A DNA stretch of 64,000 bases from Pichia kudriavzevii (lineage: Eukaryota; Ascomycota; Pichiomycetes; Pichiales; Pichiaceae): NCBI RefSeq assembly GCF_003054445.1, contig NC_042508.1:1612001-1676000 (forward strand), read 5' to 3'. Position numbers and translations under genes: made by a program. Of the stretch, positions 53,428 to 63,721 are shown piece by piece (the first letter of the stretch is position 1; every line of letters starts with the position of its first letter). Below the pieces are notes generated by a model. That model saw only the letters and a list, made by a program, of their open reading frames with translations, was not told where the DNA came from and ran no database searches.

Positions 53428-53498
53428 TTGATGTTTAATTTTTTTACCATGTTTAGTCTATTACCAGTTGTAAAAACAATGATATATCTATTTAATAT

Positions 53499-54072
53499 TT
53501 AGTCTGTATTATGCTTAACCTGAGTTTCATTAGCAACCAGTAAGTCAGGTTGAAACTTCAGAAAAACTTCATTAACAGCAACAGGCAGAAAATGTTTCTT
53601 GATCAAATCCTTGTTGTCAGACTTGGATGTACGAATATCAAAAACAAAATCAGATTCATCGTAATCATGTTCAAATTCAGGTAAAACAACGGTAACTTCC
53701 TCTTCTTCCTCGCCAGTCGTGACATTTACAACGAACTCAATCTTCAACTCAAAAAGGCACTTCACCTTACCTTTTCTTTGAGTGACATCACAATCACCTG
53801 AAAGTGACTTGACTGACTTTACAGAAATTGTTGAATCATCTGCAGGAACAGAAAGCTTTGGTAAGTTTTCATTGAAGTAATTCTTTGCCCAAGGAATACA
53901 ATTTCTCTCAACCCAGTGCCTAAACAAACATATCAGATAGTGAACAGTTAGTATTTCGTTCGATCGTAACTAACAAATATCAGATAATGAGTGTCCGAAA
54001 ATGAGTGACACAAGCGTTCAAGATTAACTGCAATTATACATACCAGTTGTTTGGATTATGTACTGTTGTCAT
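53499..54072 (-). CDS. HCH1: Hch1, short Aha1-type Hsp90 co-chaperone (spliced)
   Basis: Spliced on the minus strand: exon 1 is 54044-54072 and exon 2 is 53499-53919, giving 149 residues. The join rebuilds NPNNWHWVERNCIPWAK, the conserved start of Aha1/Hch1 proteins. Known role: the N-domain of Aha1 binds the Hsp90 middle domain and stimulates its ATPase. The protein stops after the N-domain, so it is the short Hch1 form (S. cerevisiae Hch1 153) and lacks the second Aha1 domain. Seen: GDCDVTQRKGKVKCLFELKI and EVFLKFQPDLL. It is convergent with VPS72 across 71 bases. Confidence 0.92.
53920..54043 (-). other. HCH1 intron
   Basis: A 124-base phase-2 intron that splits a Trp codon (TG|G). On the minus strand it starts GTATGT, has TACTAAC at 53947-53953, and ends TTTAG. 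Confidence 0.93.
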
Positions 54073-54443
54073 TATATTAGCTGTCTTAAAACCTTTTTAT
54101 TGATAAATAGAGGAGTAATAAAACTCAACTTACAGGAGAGATGAGGCGGAATAAATAAATCTGTAGAAATCTCAGAGAAAAATTATCGTGTGGCAATAAA
54201 ATTCGATTGCTTTCCTAAAGTTCTCTCTTTTCTGGGGGGTTCACTATAAACTTCTGGAATTCAATCAGTACTAGAGATTAAATAGCTCTTCATGTGCTGG
54301 TCCCTTTGTATTTATTATGAGGTGACATTATCCTGAATAAAGGGTGTTGTAGAAGGTCAAAGACTGACAGTTTTGCATATTTTTTGAGTTTTGGCGATTC
54401 TAGAAAATTCCATTTTAGTCTGAAGAGAATATCCTCAACAATA
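54073..54443. other. Spacer HCH1 / unrecognised gene
   Basis: 371 bases upstream of HCH1 and downstream of the next minus-strand gene. AT-rich; no ORF or RNA gene recognised. Confidence 0.45.
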
Positions 54444-55307
54444 CTACCTCTCCCACAACGAATAGCTTAAAAACATCAGCAATGTATTGGCAAACCCAGC
54501 TCTGGAAGTCGGAGTATGAAGCTTGCAGATGTTGAAAGAACACATGTTCTCAGTATCCATCCAAAGAAATAGAAATGGGGTATTTTCATCTTGAATGTAG
54601 ATGGTGAACAATGGTTTATCTAGCTCGGATTTTGGCCTTGATAGTCTTTGTTCCTTAATTTTTGAGTGGATTTCCCGTACTTTTGATAGTCTGATATTAG
54701 AAGGGGATATAACTAGCATAAAAGGAGACAACGTTATTCCTGATTTGATTAAATACTGAAATATTACGGTTTTAATCAACTCCAATTTATCCACCTTCGT
54801 GCCCCTTAATTTACAAGGCAAATCATAGAAACTTAGCCACGCCAAAAATTCAAAACTTTGGTCTCTCATTGAAAGTGTATTGATATTAACTAGCTTTTCG
54901 GTCGTTGACGATGATGGGAAAGCAATAGGAAGAATATCTTCCCTAAATTTTTTAAACTTCAGCTTAGTTTGATGGGAGCTGTGGCCATCAGCTACTGCAT
55001 TTATTAGCTTCAACCATGACTTTGGTAAACAGATGATTATATTATGAGCCCTTCTTAGATTAGGATTGATTCTGAGCCTTATTTCAACTTTCAATAGCTC
55101 CGTGCTTGAATACTGGAGACTATGAATATCAGAAAACAACGTCAATTTTTGCTTTTTATTGGTAGGAGAAGACGCTATACAGGTATCGGAATCCATACTA
55201 ACAATTGTATTGCGACATATAATAAGGTAGAGTATGAATAGGAAGGTTAAGATGCAGAGTTTTAGAATAAGGTCTGGTGAAGGCTCAGTTATACAGTCTC
55301 GCAACAT
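54444..55307 (-). CDS. Unrecognised protein, 287 residues
   Basis: I do not recognise this protein. From ATG 55307 it has a hydrophobic segment near the N-terminus (about residues 13-33, ILKLCILTFLFILYLIIC) that could be a membrane anchor. An internal ATG at 55196 would remove that and begin MDSDTCIASSPTNKKQKL, with a basic PTNKKQKL that could be a nuclear signal. The rest has mixed alpha/beta character with an ordered C-terminus (TPFLFLWMDTENMCSFNI ... LLMFLSYSLWER). No catalytic motif is visible. Codon use and the length of the open frame support a real gene. Fast-evolving kinetochore or meiosis proteins would look like this, but that is only a guess. Confidence 0.65.
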   Translation of the reverse strand: MLRDCITEPSPDLILKLCILTFLFILYLIICRNTIVSMDSDTCIASSPTNKKQKLTLFSDIHSLQYSSTELLKVEIRLRINPNLRRAHNIIICLPKSWLKLINAVADGHSSHQTKLKFKKFREDILPIAFPSSSTTEKLVNINTLSMRDQSFEFLAWLSFYDLPCKLRGTKVDKLELIKTVIFQYLIKSGITLSPFMLVISPSNIRLSKVREIHSKIKEQRLSRPKSELDKPLFTIYIQDENTPFLFLWMDTENMCSFNICKLHTPTSRAGFANTLLMFLSYSLWER

Positions 55308-56377
55308 CTTCTAAGAAATTGGCAACATTGCCTGTACAAGCAAATTTTGTCACAATATAATAATATTTTATACTTTTGCTATTTTGTTTGATTTATGCTG
55401 ATCAACGCTTAGATGTCGAAAAGCGATATGGCAATTGGTATCATATAGTTTTAAGTACTTCTCCAGAACTTTTGAGAACAGATAAATGGTTTAAGCCCTC
55501 TGAAAATCGGTCTTACTTAGTTGGAATCCAAAACTATCATTAATCTTAGATTTTCAAGGCTTTTTAATACATTATGGAACTTTATCTTTACAAGAAGAGA
55601 GTGTAGCTTAAATCAAATACTCAAAATTGATTGTTCATGCGAGTTTCACAAAAAAAAACAAAAGGTATACATGTGGATCCAAATATGTATACACCAACTT
55701 TACCAAGCACTCAACTGAATTAAAGTGCGTTAATAAAGCCATTTATGTGATTTTTGACATATTTCCAATAATTTTATAGGTATTCTATATGATACTGAAT
55801 ATTTACCTCTTTTTGCTATTTAGGGTTGAGATTTCACAACGTCAAATAACTCTTTCTCTGAATCCCAACAAGCAGATTAATATTTGTGTCTGAATGATTC
55901 AATATCCCAAACCCTCCCGAAACCGGTCATTATCGTGCGCTGTGCAACTATACTTGATTTTCAGATTGGATATAGGCGTAGCAGATGTTTAATGAACATA
56001 AACAGTCCCTTTTCGACTGAAAAGAGTTCAAGTAAAATTTCGCTTTGTGTATTATTAGTAGATGACAAGTACACAGGCAAGTACTAGAATACTTATTACT
56101 TTAAGACTCCAAAGCTTTGTCATAGTATAACAACAAAATTATTGAAGAAGATATGGTAAGTTTCCCCGAGCTTTTTGGGAGACTAAATTAAAGGTTTTTC
56201 AACCTTAAAAGAAAACTGTTCGATAACAAAAGTGATATTACGTATGTTGAGCGTCCAGGAATAGTTTTCTGTGATTAAGAACCAAACACCCCTTCCTTTA
56301 AAATTTCCACCTCAAAACTGTGAAGTGCTTATGAGAGGTGTCTATGACCATGTATATATCCGATGCGTTTACACAAA
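55308..56377. other. 1.07 kb spacer, no gene recognised
   Basis: It lies upstream of the unrecognised gene and downstream of YJU3. It contains two ORFs of about 65 codons without any family resemblance, and no repeats or RNA motifs that I can recognise. Confidence 0.45.
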
Positions 56378-57319
56378 TCACGCATTCTTTTCCACAAAAT
56401 GGACAAGATCTTCGATGGCTTTGTTTCGAACTGCGGGTATGTCCATGGTGATACAATGTTTACCCTCTGGATATGTTATCAACGCCTTATTTTTCATATC
56501 TGGGAGTGAGTTAAGCGAATCGATGAATTTCTTGCTACCAAAAAGATCACAAATATGATCGTCTTCACCTTGACAAATTAATAGAGGGACATTTCTATCA
56601 ATTTGAGTGTAGATCTCAGGAGATAGCAGCTTTCTTCCCCTCAAAATGAAATCTCTGGTTTCAACGAAAGCGCCATCTAAACCTTCTGGGTTAGTAATAC
56701 TATTCAAGTACTCGAGATACACCGGATCGGCAGTCATGAACTCTGCCCTTAATGGACTTTTGACTCTTTTGTACCTGCCAAACTTAAAACTACATATAGC
56801 TCTGACAACAAGTTCAACAAAAATACCGGGATAAGTATCTTTATGAAGCAAGATCAAAGGATCAGTAGCTGAAAATGATTTAATTTCAGTCTTATATTTT
56901 CCGTGACAAGCATAATTTAGGGTTAGCCCACCACCCATCGAATGACCCATGAGATGCAATTTTGGAGGAAGGTTTTTCTTCTTTAAATGACTAACATTAT
57001 ACTCGATTATGTCATCGATACCCTTATAGGCATAATAATCATCACTAACACCTTTTTCGTCATTGACCAACCTGGTTTCACCTTCACCTCTCTGGTAAAA
57101 ATAGAAAAAATCAAAACCTGTCTTAGCAACCTTTTCAGCCAATTCATATATGAATTCATGCCTATCACGGTATCCGTGAATATAAATTACTCGACCTTTC
57201 CAATTATCCTTGGATGCATTCCAAGTATATGTACGGAAGACACAATCGTCGAGAGTAAGGTCCGTCTCCACAGGAGCTATTTCTTTACATGTGTAAGGAA
57301 GTGGAATGGTTGTTGTCAT
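56378..57319 (-). CDS. YJU3: Yju3, monoglyceride lipase
   Basis: A 313-residue alpha/beta hydrolase of the monoglyceride lipase family, which splits monoacylglycerols to glycerol and fatty acid on lipid droplets and membranes. Seen: the oxyanion region IYIHGYRDRHEF, the nucleophile elbow GHSMGGG with Ser127, Asp in CQGEDDHICD, and His in YPEGKHCITMD, completing the triad. I chose the ATG at 57319 (MTTTIPLPYTCKEIAP); six codons further upstream the frame opens with TTG only. The length matches S. cerevisiae Yju3 (313). Confidence 0.94.
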   Translation of the reverse strand: MTTTIPLPYTCKEIAPVETDLTLDDCVFRTYTWNASKDNWKGRVIYIHGYRDRHEFIYELAEKVAKTGFDFFYFYQRGEGETRLVNDEKGVSDDYYAYKGIDDIIEYNVSHLKKKNLPPKLHLMGHSMGGGLTLNYACHGKYKTEIKSFSATDPLILLHKDTYPGIFVELVVRAICSFKFGRYKRVKSPLRAEFMTADPVYLEYLNSITNPEGLDGAFVETRDFILRGRKLLSPEIYTQIDRNVPLLICQGEDDHICDLFGSKKFIDSLNSLPDMKNKALITYPEGKHCITMDIPAVRNKAIEDLVHFVEKNA

Positions 57320-57623
57320 TGCTGATGTAAATCCCAAATATAACGTCTTTTTTTTTGTTTGATTAATCAGCTGTAGCTAAAAGATCTATAGAAGGAGGGG
57401 ATCATTGAGAAGGGTCGCCGCACGTCAGAGGTCCGAAAAAAACAGACTAGTGGTAGTTGAGAAAAAAAGCGTTTAAAAGGAGCGCAGACGCCGATGATAG
57501 TATTTAAAAGAAGGCAGGGCCAGCTATTAAGGTTTCACTTGGATACACCTCTTTTAATAACGTTTGGGCAGCTGTTTATATATTCTGAACTACACTACAC
57601 AAATCTAATTTTCAATTTACAGA
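57320..57623. promoter_or_regulatory. Divergent promoter region YJU3 / GND1
   Basis: 304 bases between divergent genes. It holds GC-rich words (GTCGCCGCACGTCAGAGG near 57414) and a TATATTC element near 57578. No ORF. Confidence 0.55.
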
Positions 57624-59258
57624 ATGTCTGAAGCTATGTACGTATTCTATGGAAAATGGAAAAGGCTAGGATAGGATAGGTAAATTTAAATTGACATATC
57701 ACAATTGAATATACTCGATCTATTTTATTGCTGATAGAGATTCAACTACTAACATGCTTAATTGAAATATTTGTTGTTTTTCTTCTAATATAGTGGTGAT
57801 TTTGGTCTAATCGGTTTGGCCGTTATGGGTCAAAACTTGATTCTTAATGCAGCAGATCATGGTTTTACTGTTGTTGCATACAACAGAACTGTCTCTAAAG
57901 TTGACCATTTCCTTCAAAATGAAGCAAAGGGTAAATCCATTATTGGTGCACACTCCATTGAAGAATTATGTGCTAAGTTGAAGAAACCAAGAAGAATTAT
58001 GTTGTTAGTCAAGGCAGGTAATCCAGTTGATCAATTCATTGAACAATTGTTACCTCATTTAGATGAAGGCGATATCATTATTGACGGTGGTAACTCTCAC
58101 TTCCCTGACTCCAACAGAAGATACGAGGAATTAAAGAAGAAGGGTATCCTCTTTGTCGGTTCTGGTGTTTCTGGTGGTGAAGAAGGTGCAAGATATGGTC
58201 CTTCTTTGATGCCTGGTGGTGCAAAGGAAGCATGGCCTCATATTAAGGACATCTTCCAATCTATCTCTGCAAAGGCCGATGGTGAGCCATGTTGTGATTG
58301 GGTTGGTGATGCAGGTGCAGGTCATTACGTTAAGATGGTCCACAATGGTATCGAGTATGGTGATATGCAGTTGATCTGTGAAGCTTACGATTTGATGAAG
58401 AGAGTTGGTGGTTTAACTGACAAGGAAATATCTGATGTTTTCGGTGAATGGAACGAGGGTGTTCTCGATTCTTTCTTAGTTGAAATTACCAGAGATATCT
58501 TAGCTTTCAACGATAAGGATGGTACCCCATTAGTTGAAAAGATCTTAGATACTGCCGGACAGAAGGGTACTGGTAAATGGACTGCAATAAATGCTTTAGA
58601 CTTGGGTATGCCAGTCACTTTAATTGGTGAAGCTGTTTTTGCGAGATGTTTATCCGCTTTGAAGCCAGAAAGAGAGAGAGCTTCTGAAATCTTAAACGGT
58701 CCGGAAGTTGAACAAGTTTCTGCTGAAGGTAGAGCACAATTTATTGCAGATTTGATGCAAGCTTTATATGCATCAAAGATTATTTCTTACGCACAAGGTT
58801 TCATGTTAATCAGAGAAGCAGCAAAGGAATACAACTGGAAATTAAACTTCCCTTCTATTGCACTTATGTGGAGAGGTGGTTGTATTATCAGGTCTGTTTT
58901 CTTGGCTGAAATTACTGCAGCTTATAGGGAAAACCCTGACTTAGAGAACTTACTATTCAACAAGTTCTTCCAAGATGCTATTCATAAGGCACAGTCTGGT
59001 TGGAGAAAGACTGTTGCATTAGCTGTTACCCAAGGTATTCCAACTCCAGCATTCTCTACTGCATTGTCTTTCTACGATGGTTACAGATCCAAGAAGTTAC
59101 CAGCTAACTTGTTGCAAGCCCAAAGGGATTACTTCGGTGCTCACACTTTCCAAATTTTACCTGAATGTGCAGATGACGAAAAGAAGGTTGGTGATTACAT
59201 CCATGTCAACTGGACTGGTAAGGGTGGTAATGTTTCTGCTAGTACTTACGATGCTTAG
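57624..59258 (+). CDS. GND1: Gnd1, 6-phosphogluconate dehydrogenase (spliced)
   Basis: Spliced: exon 1 is 57624-57637 and exon 2 is 57794-59258, giving 492 residues (S. cerevisiae 489). The join gives MSEAIGDFGLIGLAVMGQN. It catalyses the NADP-dependent oxidative decarboxylation of 6-phosphogluconate to ribulose 5-phosphate in the cytosolic pentose phosphate pathway. Seen: the NADP loop GLAVMGQN, IIIDGGNSHFPDSNRR, GSGVSGGEEGARYGPSLMPG, HYVKMVHNGIEYGDMQ with the catalytic Lys, and IALMWRGGCIIRS. Codon use is strongly biased (AAG, GGT, TCT), typical of a highly expressed yeast gene. The 5' splice site is GTACGT rather than GTATGT. Confidence 0.96.
57638..57793 (+). other. GND1 intron
   Basis: A 156-base phase-2 intron: GTACGT at 57638, a TACTAAC branch site near 57747-57753, and an ATATAG acceptor ending at 57793. 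Using the downstream GTATTC instead would create an immediate stop. Confidence 0.9.
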
Positions 59259-59617
59259 TTGATATTTCTATGTTTTGAGTTCTGCTCGACTGTCAATGCA
59301 TCACGAGCACCCCTCCATCAAAATATGTATTTATCTCTTTATCTCTTCCTCTCTAATTGTTTATCTCTCTTTGTCAAGTAAGATCCGTTAACGTTTATTC
59401 ACAACTATCTTCTTATAGACGCGTCGCTTACGTATATTTTTCTAAGAAAAAAAATTTCGCTCCCCTTTTGGGAAGTGCTGAGCTGCTTTTTGTGACTGTG
59501 TTTTTGAGTTTTTCAATTTGCCAGTTACCCCCCAGTTACGGCTTAGCCCCCCAAACTCCAAAAGGGACAATAGATAAGGTGGATTGCAACCATTGATAAG
59601 GTTTACTGTTGCTGAAA
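59259..59617. promoter_or_regulatory. Spacer GND1 to SPP41
   Basis: 359 bases with a pyrimidine-rich GND1 3' end and two GATAAG words (59573-59578 and 59595-59600) just before SPP41. No gene. Confidence 0.5.
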
Positions 59618-60245
59618 ATGGACTCTCCCCTGCAGGAAGTTGCAGCTGATCATGAGGATCACTCTGACGTGGACACATCTCAACTACAAATACAGAAAGA
59701 GCAAATCGAAGAAGTTAACAATAATATAGAGAGTGTCGATATTGATAACACTATTCATGACACCATAAATGAACAAGACGTCCTCGATATAGCCAGTAGT
59801 ATAGTGGAGTCATTATACACCGAACATAGGCAACACTATGTGGACGACAATGAGGCCAATGATACCAATGTTAATGATGTTGATGCGGAACAGGCGATGG
59901 AGGCTCAACACAGTAAACAACAAAAGATAAACAACGAAATGGACAGAGGTATCAATGATAGTCACGGTGGTGATAGTGATCGGGATGGTCGTAGTCATAG
60001 TAGGGCTGATGAAGATAAATATGATTATGATTTTGATCAAGAAGCACTTATAAAAAACCTAGTTGGAGATGCAGTTAAATCTTTAGAGAAGCAGCATGAA
60101 AGAAGGCAGCAAAACCTGAAAGATGCCGATAGGTCACCGATTACGCATCATAATACTGGTAGCGATGCAAGTGAAGGTGAAAGTGGAAGTGAAGGTGAAA
60201 GTGGAAGTGAAGGTGAAAGTGGAAGTGAAAGTGGAAGTGGAAGTG

Positions 60246-60312
<67 letters not shown>

Positions 60313-63300
60313 AAGTGGAAGTGAAAGTGAAAGTGAAAGTGAAAGTGGAAGTGAAAGTGGAAGTGGAAGTGAAAATGATAGTGGCAGTAGTGGTAGCGAA
60401 GATGAAGTGGTGGGCAAATCGCATCGTATTGAGACTAATAGCAGTCAAAACGAAAGTGGTAGCGAAGGAAGAAATGGAGGAAGTAGTGCTAGGAGCAACA
60501 ATTACAATGCTAACTCGGGCCCCAATAATAATAAGGGTGAAATAGAGAATATTAAACCTCCCAGGAGAAATAAGCTTCGACGTGAAGATCTCCAGCACTT
60601 AATTGCAGATGCCTTGAACACACAGTACCCAGCACACACCGAAGAAATAGTTGCGAAAACTAAAACACCGTCTTCCGGTCAAAAAAATAACTTTTCAACA
60701 ATATTCAGTACAAAGGTACAGAGCCAAAATTCTAACCAATTTGACGCTGATGACGAGGCTAATGTTGATTTGATAAATGCCATAAATGAAGCGTTGGAAG
60801 ATAATCGAAAAGAAATACAGGAAGCAAGTTCTGCTCAAGATGACGAAGTAGGGTTGGAAGACGCAGTTAATTACGTACTTAGAAGCATTGGATCAGCCAG
60901 CGATAATAATGATCTGAAAAATAGCAGTGCCTTAAATGGGCCTCATCAGGATAATAGTGATGCAGGGAGCTGCAGTGAAGATAGTGACGACGATGAGGAA
61001 AAGAGGGATGGCTCATTAGCTGCAAAGGAACTGAATGCAGCGATTGCGGACGCTTTGAACAGTACTAGTTCTGTTCTGGATCAAATAAAGCAAAGAGAAA
61101 CACATAGTGAGATGACAGAAAATCAGTTTGACAAGCTATATAATGATATGCAGTCGCTAGTTGGTGAAACTGTTCAAAACTCAAACCACTCTAAGCAATC
61201 TAGACAGCTGATTAAGAAAGATTTTCAAGTCAATAATGACCAAGAAAATTCCGACGTAATCCATGATATTGATCTAAACGACGTCATGTTGTCAGCTCTT
61301 AATGAAGCAAATACGAAGAAGGTGGATGACACGATGGTAACTTCTGAACTCGATGATGCCATAAAGGAGGCTCTTTTAGCTGTTCCTGTAGACTTTAGAT
61401 CTCAGGCGGATAATATCAAAACTTCACAAGTGGGTTCGTTGCATAGGCAAGATGCTATTGACCCTGAAAATGAGATTTCTAAGGATTTTACCAATGCCAT
61501 CACTGATGCTCTAAAAGACAGTGGTTTGCATGAAAAGGAGCACGATACTACGGGTATTGTGTCCACGAATGAGATTGACTTTGAATCTGCATTGAAGAAT
61601 GTTGTCAACGATGTAATTGAAGAAACTTTGGCTGGCGAAGAAAATGGTGAGAGCCGTGAGCAGGGTGAAAGCGGCAATTCAGACAAGGAAAATGATTACA
61701 ATTGGGATGCAATCATGGGAAATGCTTTTGAGATGGCAATGGAGTATCCACATGGTCTAAATTTCCAAGTAAGTGATAACCTTTCGTGCCATGTTCCTCG
61801 AAAAAACCAGGTTAGCAAAGAAATCAGTGATTCTTCTGACAAAAATAATGCTATCCGAAAATTCGCATCTAAGCAGGTAACCTCTGATGTGGCAAAGGGT
61901 GTATTGCAGAAACGAGAGAAACCTAAAAGCTCCCATGCACCTGATAAAAGAAAATCAATTATCATCGAAAGCGTAAGCAATCTTTTGGAGAAAATAGACC
62001 TTGTTAATTTGCGTCCTTCTGATATTCTAAAACTCCAATCTTCACAACTAGAGCTAATAAAAAAACAAGTTGGCTCCACAATAACCACTTTAATCCAATC
62101 GAAATCCCAAACCAGCAGGGAAGAAAGGCCCAAGTACATAGCTGATGAGAAAGAACGAATTCGGTATGAAAACAGAGAGCGGAAGAAGCGTTGGAGAGAG
62201 TTTAACATAGAAAGAAACAGAGATAATGATTTAAGAACCAGAGTCATTAAAAGAGCCAATCAGCTGTATCCTAATCCTGAACATGCCGAGCTTAAACAGC
62301 AATGGATAACAGAAGAGTTTAAGAGGCGGAAGGAAAAGAGGTTGGAAAGAGAGCAAAAACAGAGTTTGACAATTAATGAAATCAAGCATTTTGATTCTAA
62401 GGATGCCTATCCATTTGACAATTTTTTTCAGAAGGACGGGAATATTTCAAGAATTGTTGAAATCTACAATGAAATGGGTGGTATGGTTTCAAAGGAAAAG
62501 TTGTTGTCTTCAGACTCCGATAAAGCTGTTCGCATAAATTCCATAGCATCTGTATTGACTGCTGGCTATTGGCTGTCTTCTGGTAATCAAAAGGTTGAGA
62601 CAGAAGAAATCAAATTGATAGTGCATTCATTAGTCTTGGCACTTGATAAATATCTATCTATGAGAGACATAAGTGATCCTTCAAAACTAACTAGGATTGC
62701 CAAAAACTCGGAAAATTCTTCTACTGGTTCATGGGAGATGCCTTTGGTTGAACAAAACCAGATAGGCCTATCTGTTGCAAGAAAGCCAGATACAACATTA
62801 GGCACACCCGCAAAAACAAGAGGTTTCCGAATGGAAAATAAGTCTATGAAGATTGCTCCTATAAGTGGTGGTGTTTCCTTTAAAGTAACAAAATCACGTT
62901 CTCTCAATAAATCAGCAGATACAATAGGTTCTACTATAGACATTAGTGGTAATGATTTGGATAAACATTTGAAAGTGAACACTTTTACCTTTCATACTGC
63001 AAAGAAAAATAAAGGAAACAACGAAACAAGAAAAGAAATTGCGGTGATTGAAGAGAATAAAAAGCCAGACAAACCTCGAAGAAGGCCGCCTCCTCCTGTT
63101 GTGGTTAACTTTGAAAAGTTCTTATCCCCAAAGCCACCTCCAGAAAGTATTTTGAAGAGAAAAATAGGTGAGGAGAATAAATCTGAAAATGTACCCAATA
63201 CAAAAAGGCCAAAGATTCAAGATCCAAGCGACAACCAGCAAATTCCCGAACTTGGCAATAGCCCGAAAACTGGCTCTTCTTCTTCTTCTTCTTCTTCCTT

Positions 63301-63721
63301 TTCTTCTACTCTTAATACTACTAAACTTGAATATCACAAGTCTGCTGATGGACCCGGCAACTCCACTGAAGAGAAGAATACTGCAACTAAAGATTCATCT
63401 AAAGGGAATGATGTGAAAGCTTCAACACCTAACTATGGGCCTAAATTTCCTCCTAGACCGAAAAGTAGGCCTGTACCATCCAGGCCGGTTATCCCCTCGA
63501 TACCCTTGCCTCATTACGGGGTGCCTAGACCAAACACGGGGGCTAAGATTCCTGTCAGTCTCAAGAAACACTCAGCAAATGAGAAAGTATCAACACCATC
63601 AATTGGTATCAAGCGTCCGGGTGCGTTTAGAAAGCCAGTAGCTTTTAGACCTCCAGGCACACCCGGTATTAGAGCGATCAAACCTTTTGAAGGAATCTCA
63701 GCCATCAAAAAAGCACAGTAG
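59618..63721 (+). CDS. SPP41: Spp41-like acidic protein with a DUF3020-type segment
   Basis: A 1367-residue protein resembling Spp41 (S. cerevisiae 1435). Spp41 was found as a negative regulator of PRP3 and PRP4 expression; its biochemical role is unclear. Seen: about a dozen short amphipathic motifs of the type DLxxAIxxAL in the first 720 residues, a Ser-Glu/Ser-Gly repeat from 60169, a basic helical segment (ERIRYENRERKKRWREFN ... AELKQQWITEEFKRRKEKR, about 62142-62360) that matches the DUF3020-type region, a later domain with GGMVSKEKLLSSDSDKAVR, and a Pro-rich C-terminus ending PGIRAIKPFEGISAIKKAQ. The ATG at 59618 is the first in frame (upstream is TTG). The family call rests mainly on the basic segment and layout. 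Confidence 0.8.
60169..60371 (+). repeat. Hexanucleotide AGTGAA/AGTGGA tract in SPP41
   Basis: About 200 bases of AGTGAA, AGTGGA and AAGGTG words coding Ser-Glu and Ser-Gly dipeptides. All three + frames and the opposite strand stay open because the unit is six bases with no stop. Confidence 0.95.

Noticed and set aside
60123-60598. Ser/Leu-rich and Val/Lys-rich ORFs in other frames of the SPP41 repeat
   Set aside because: The six-base repeat without stops keeps every frame open; no gene evidence.
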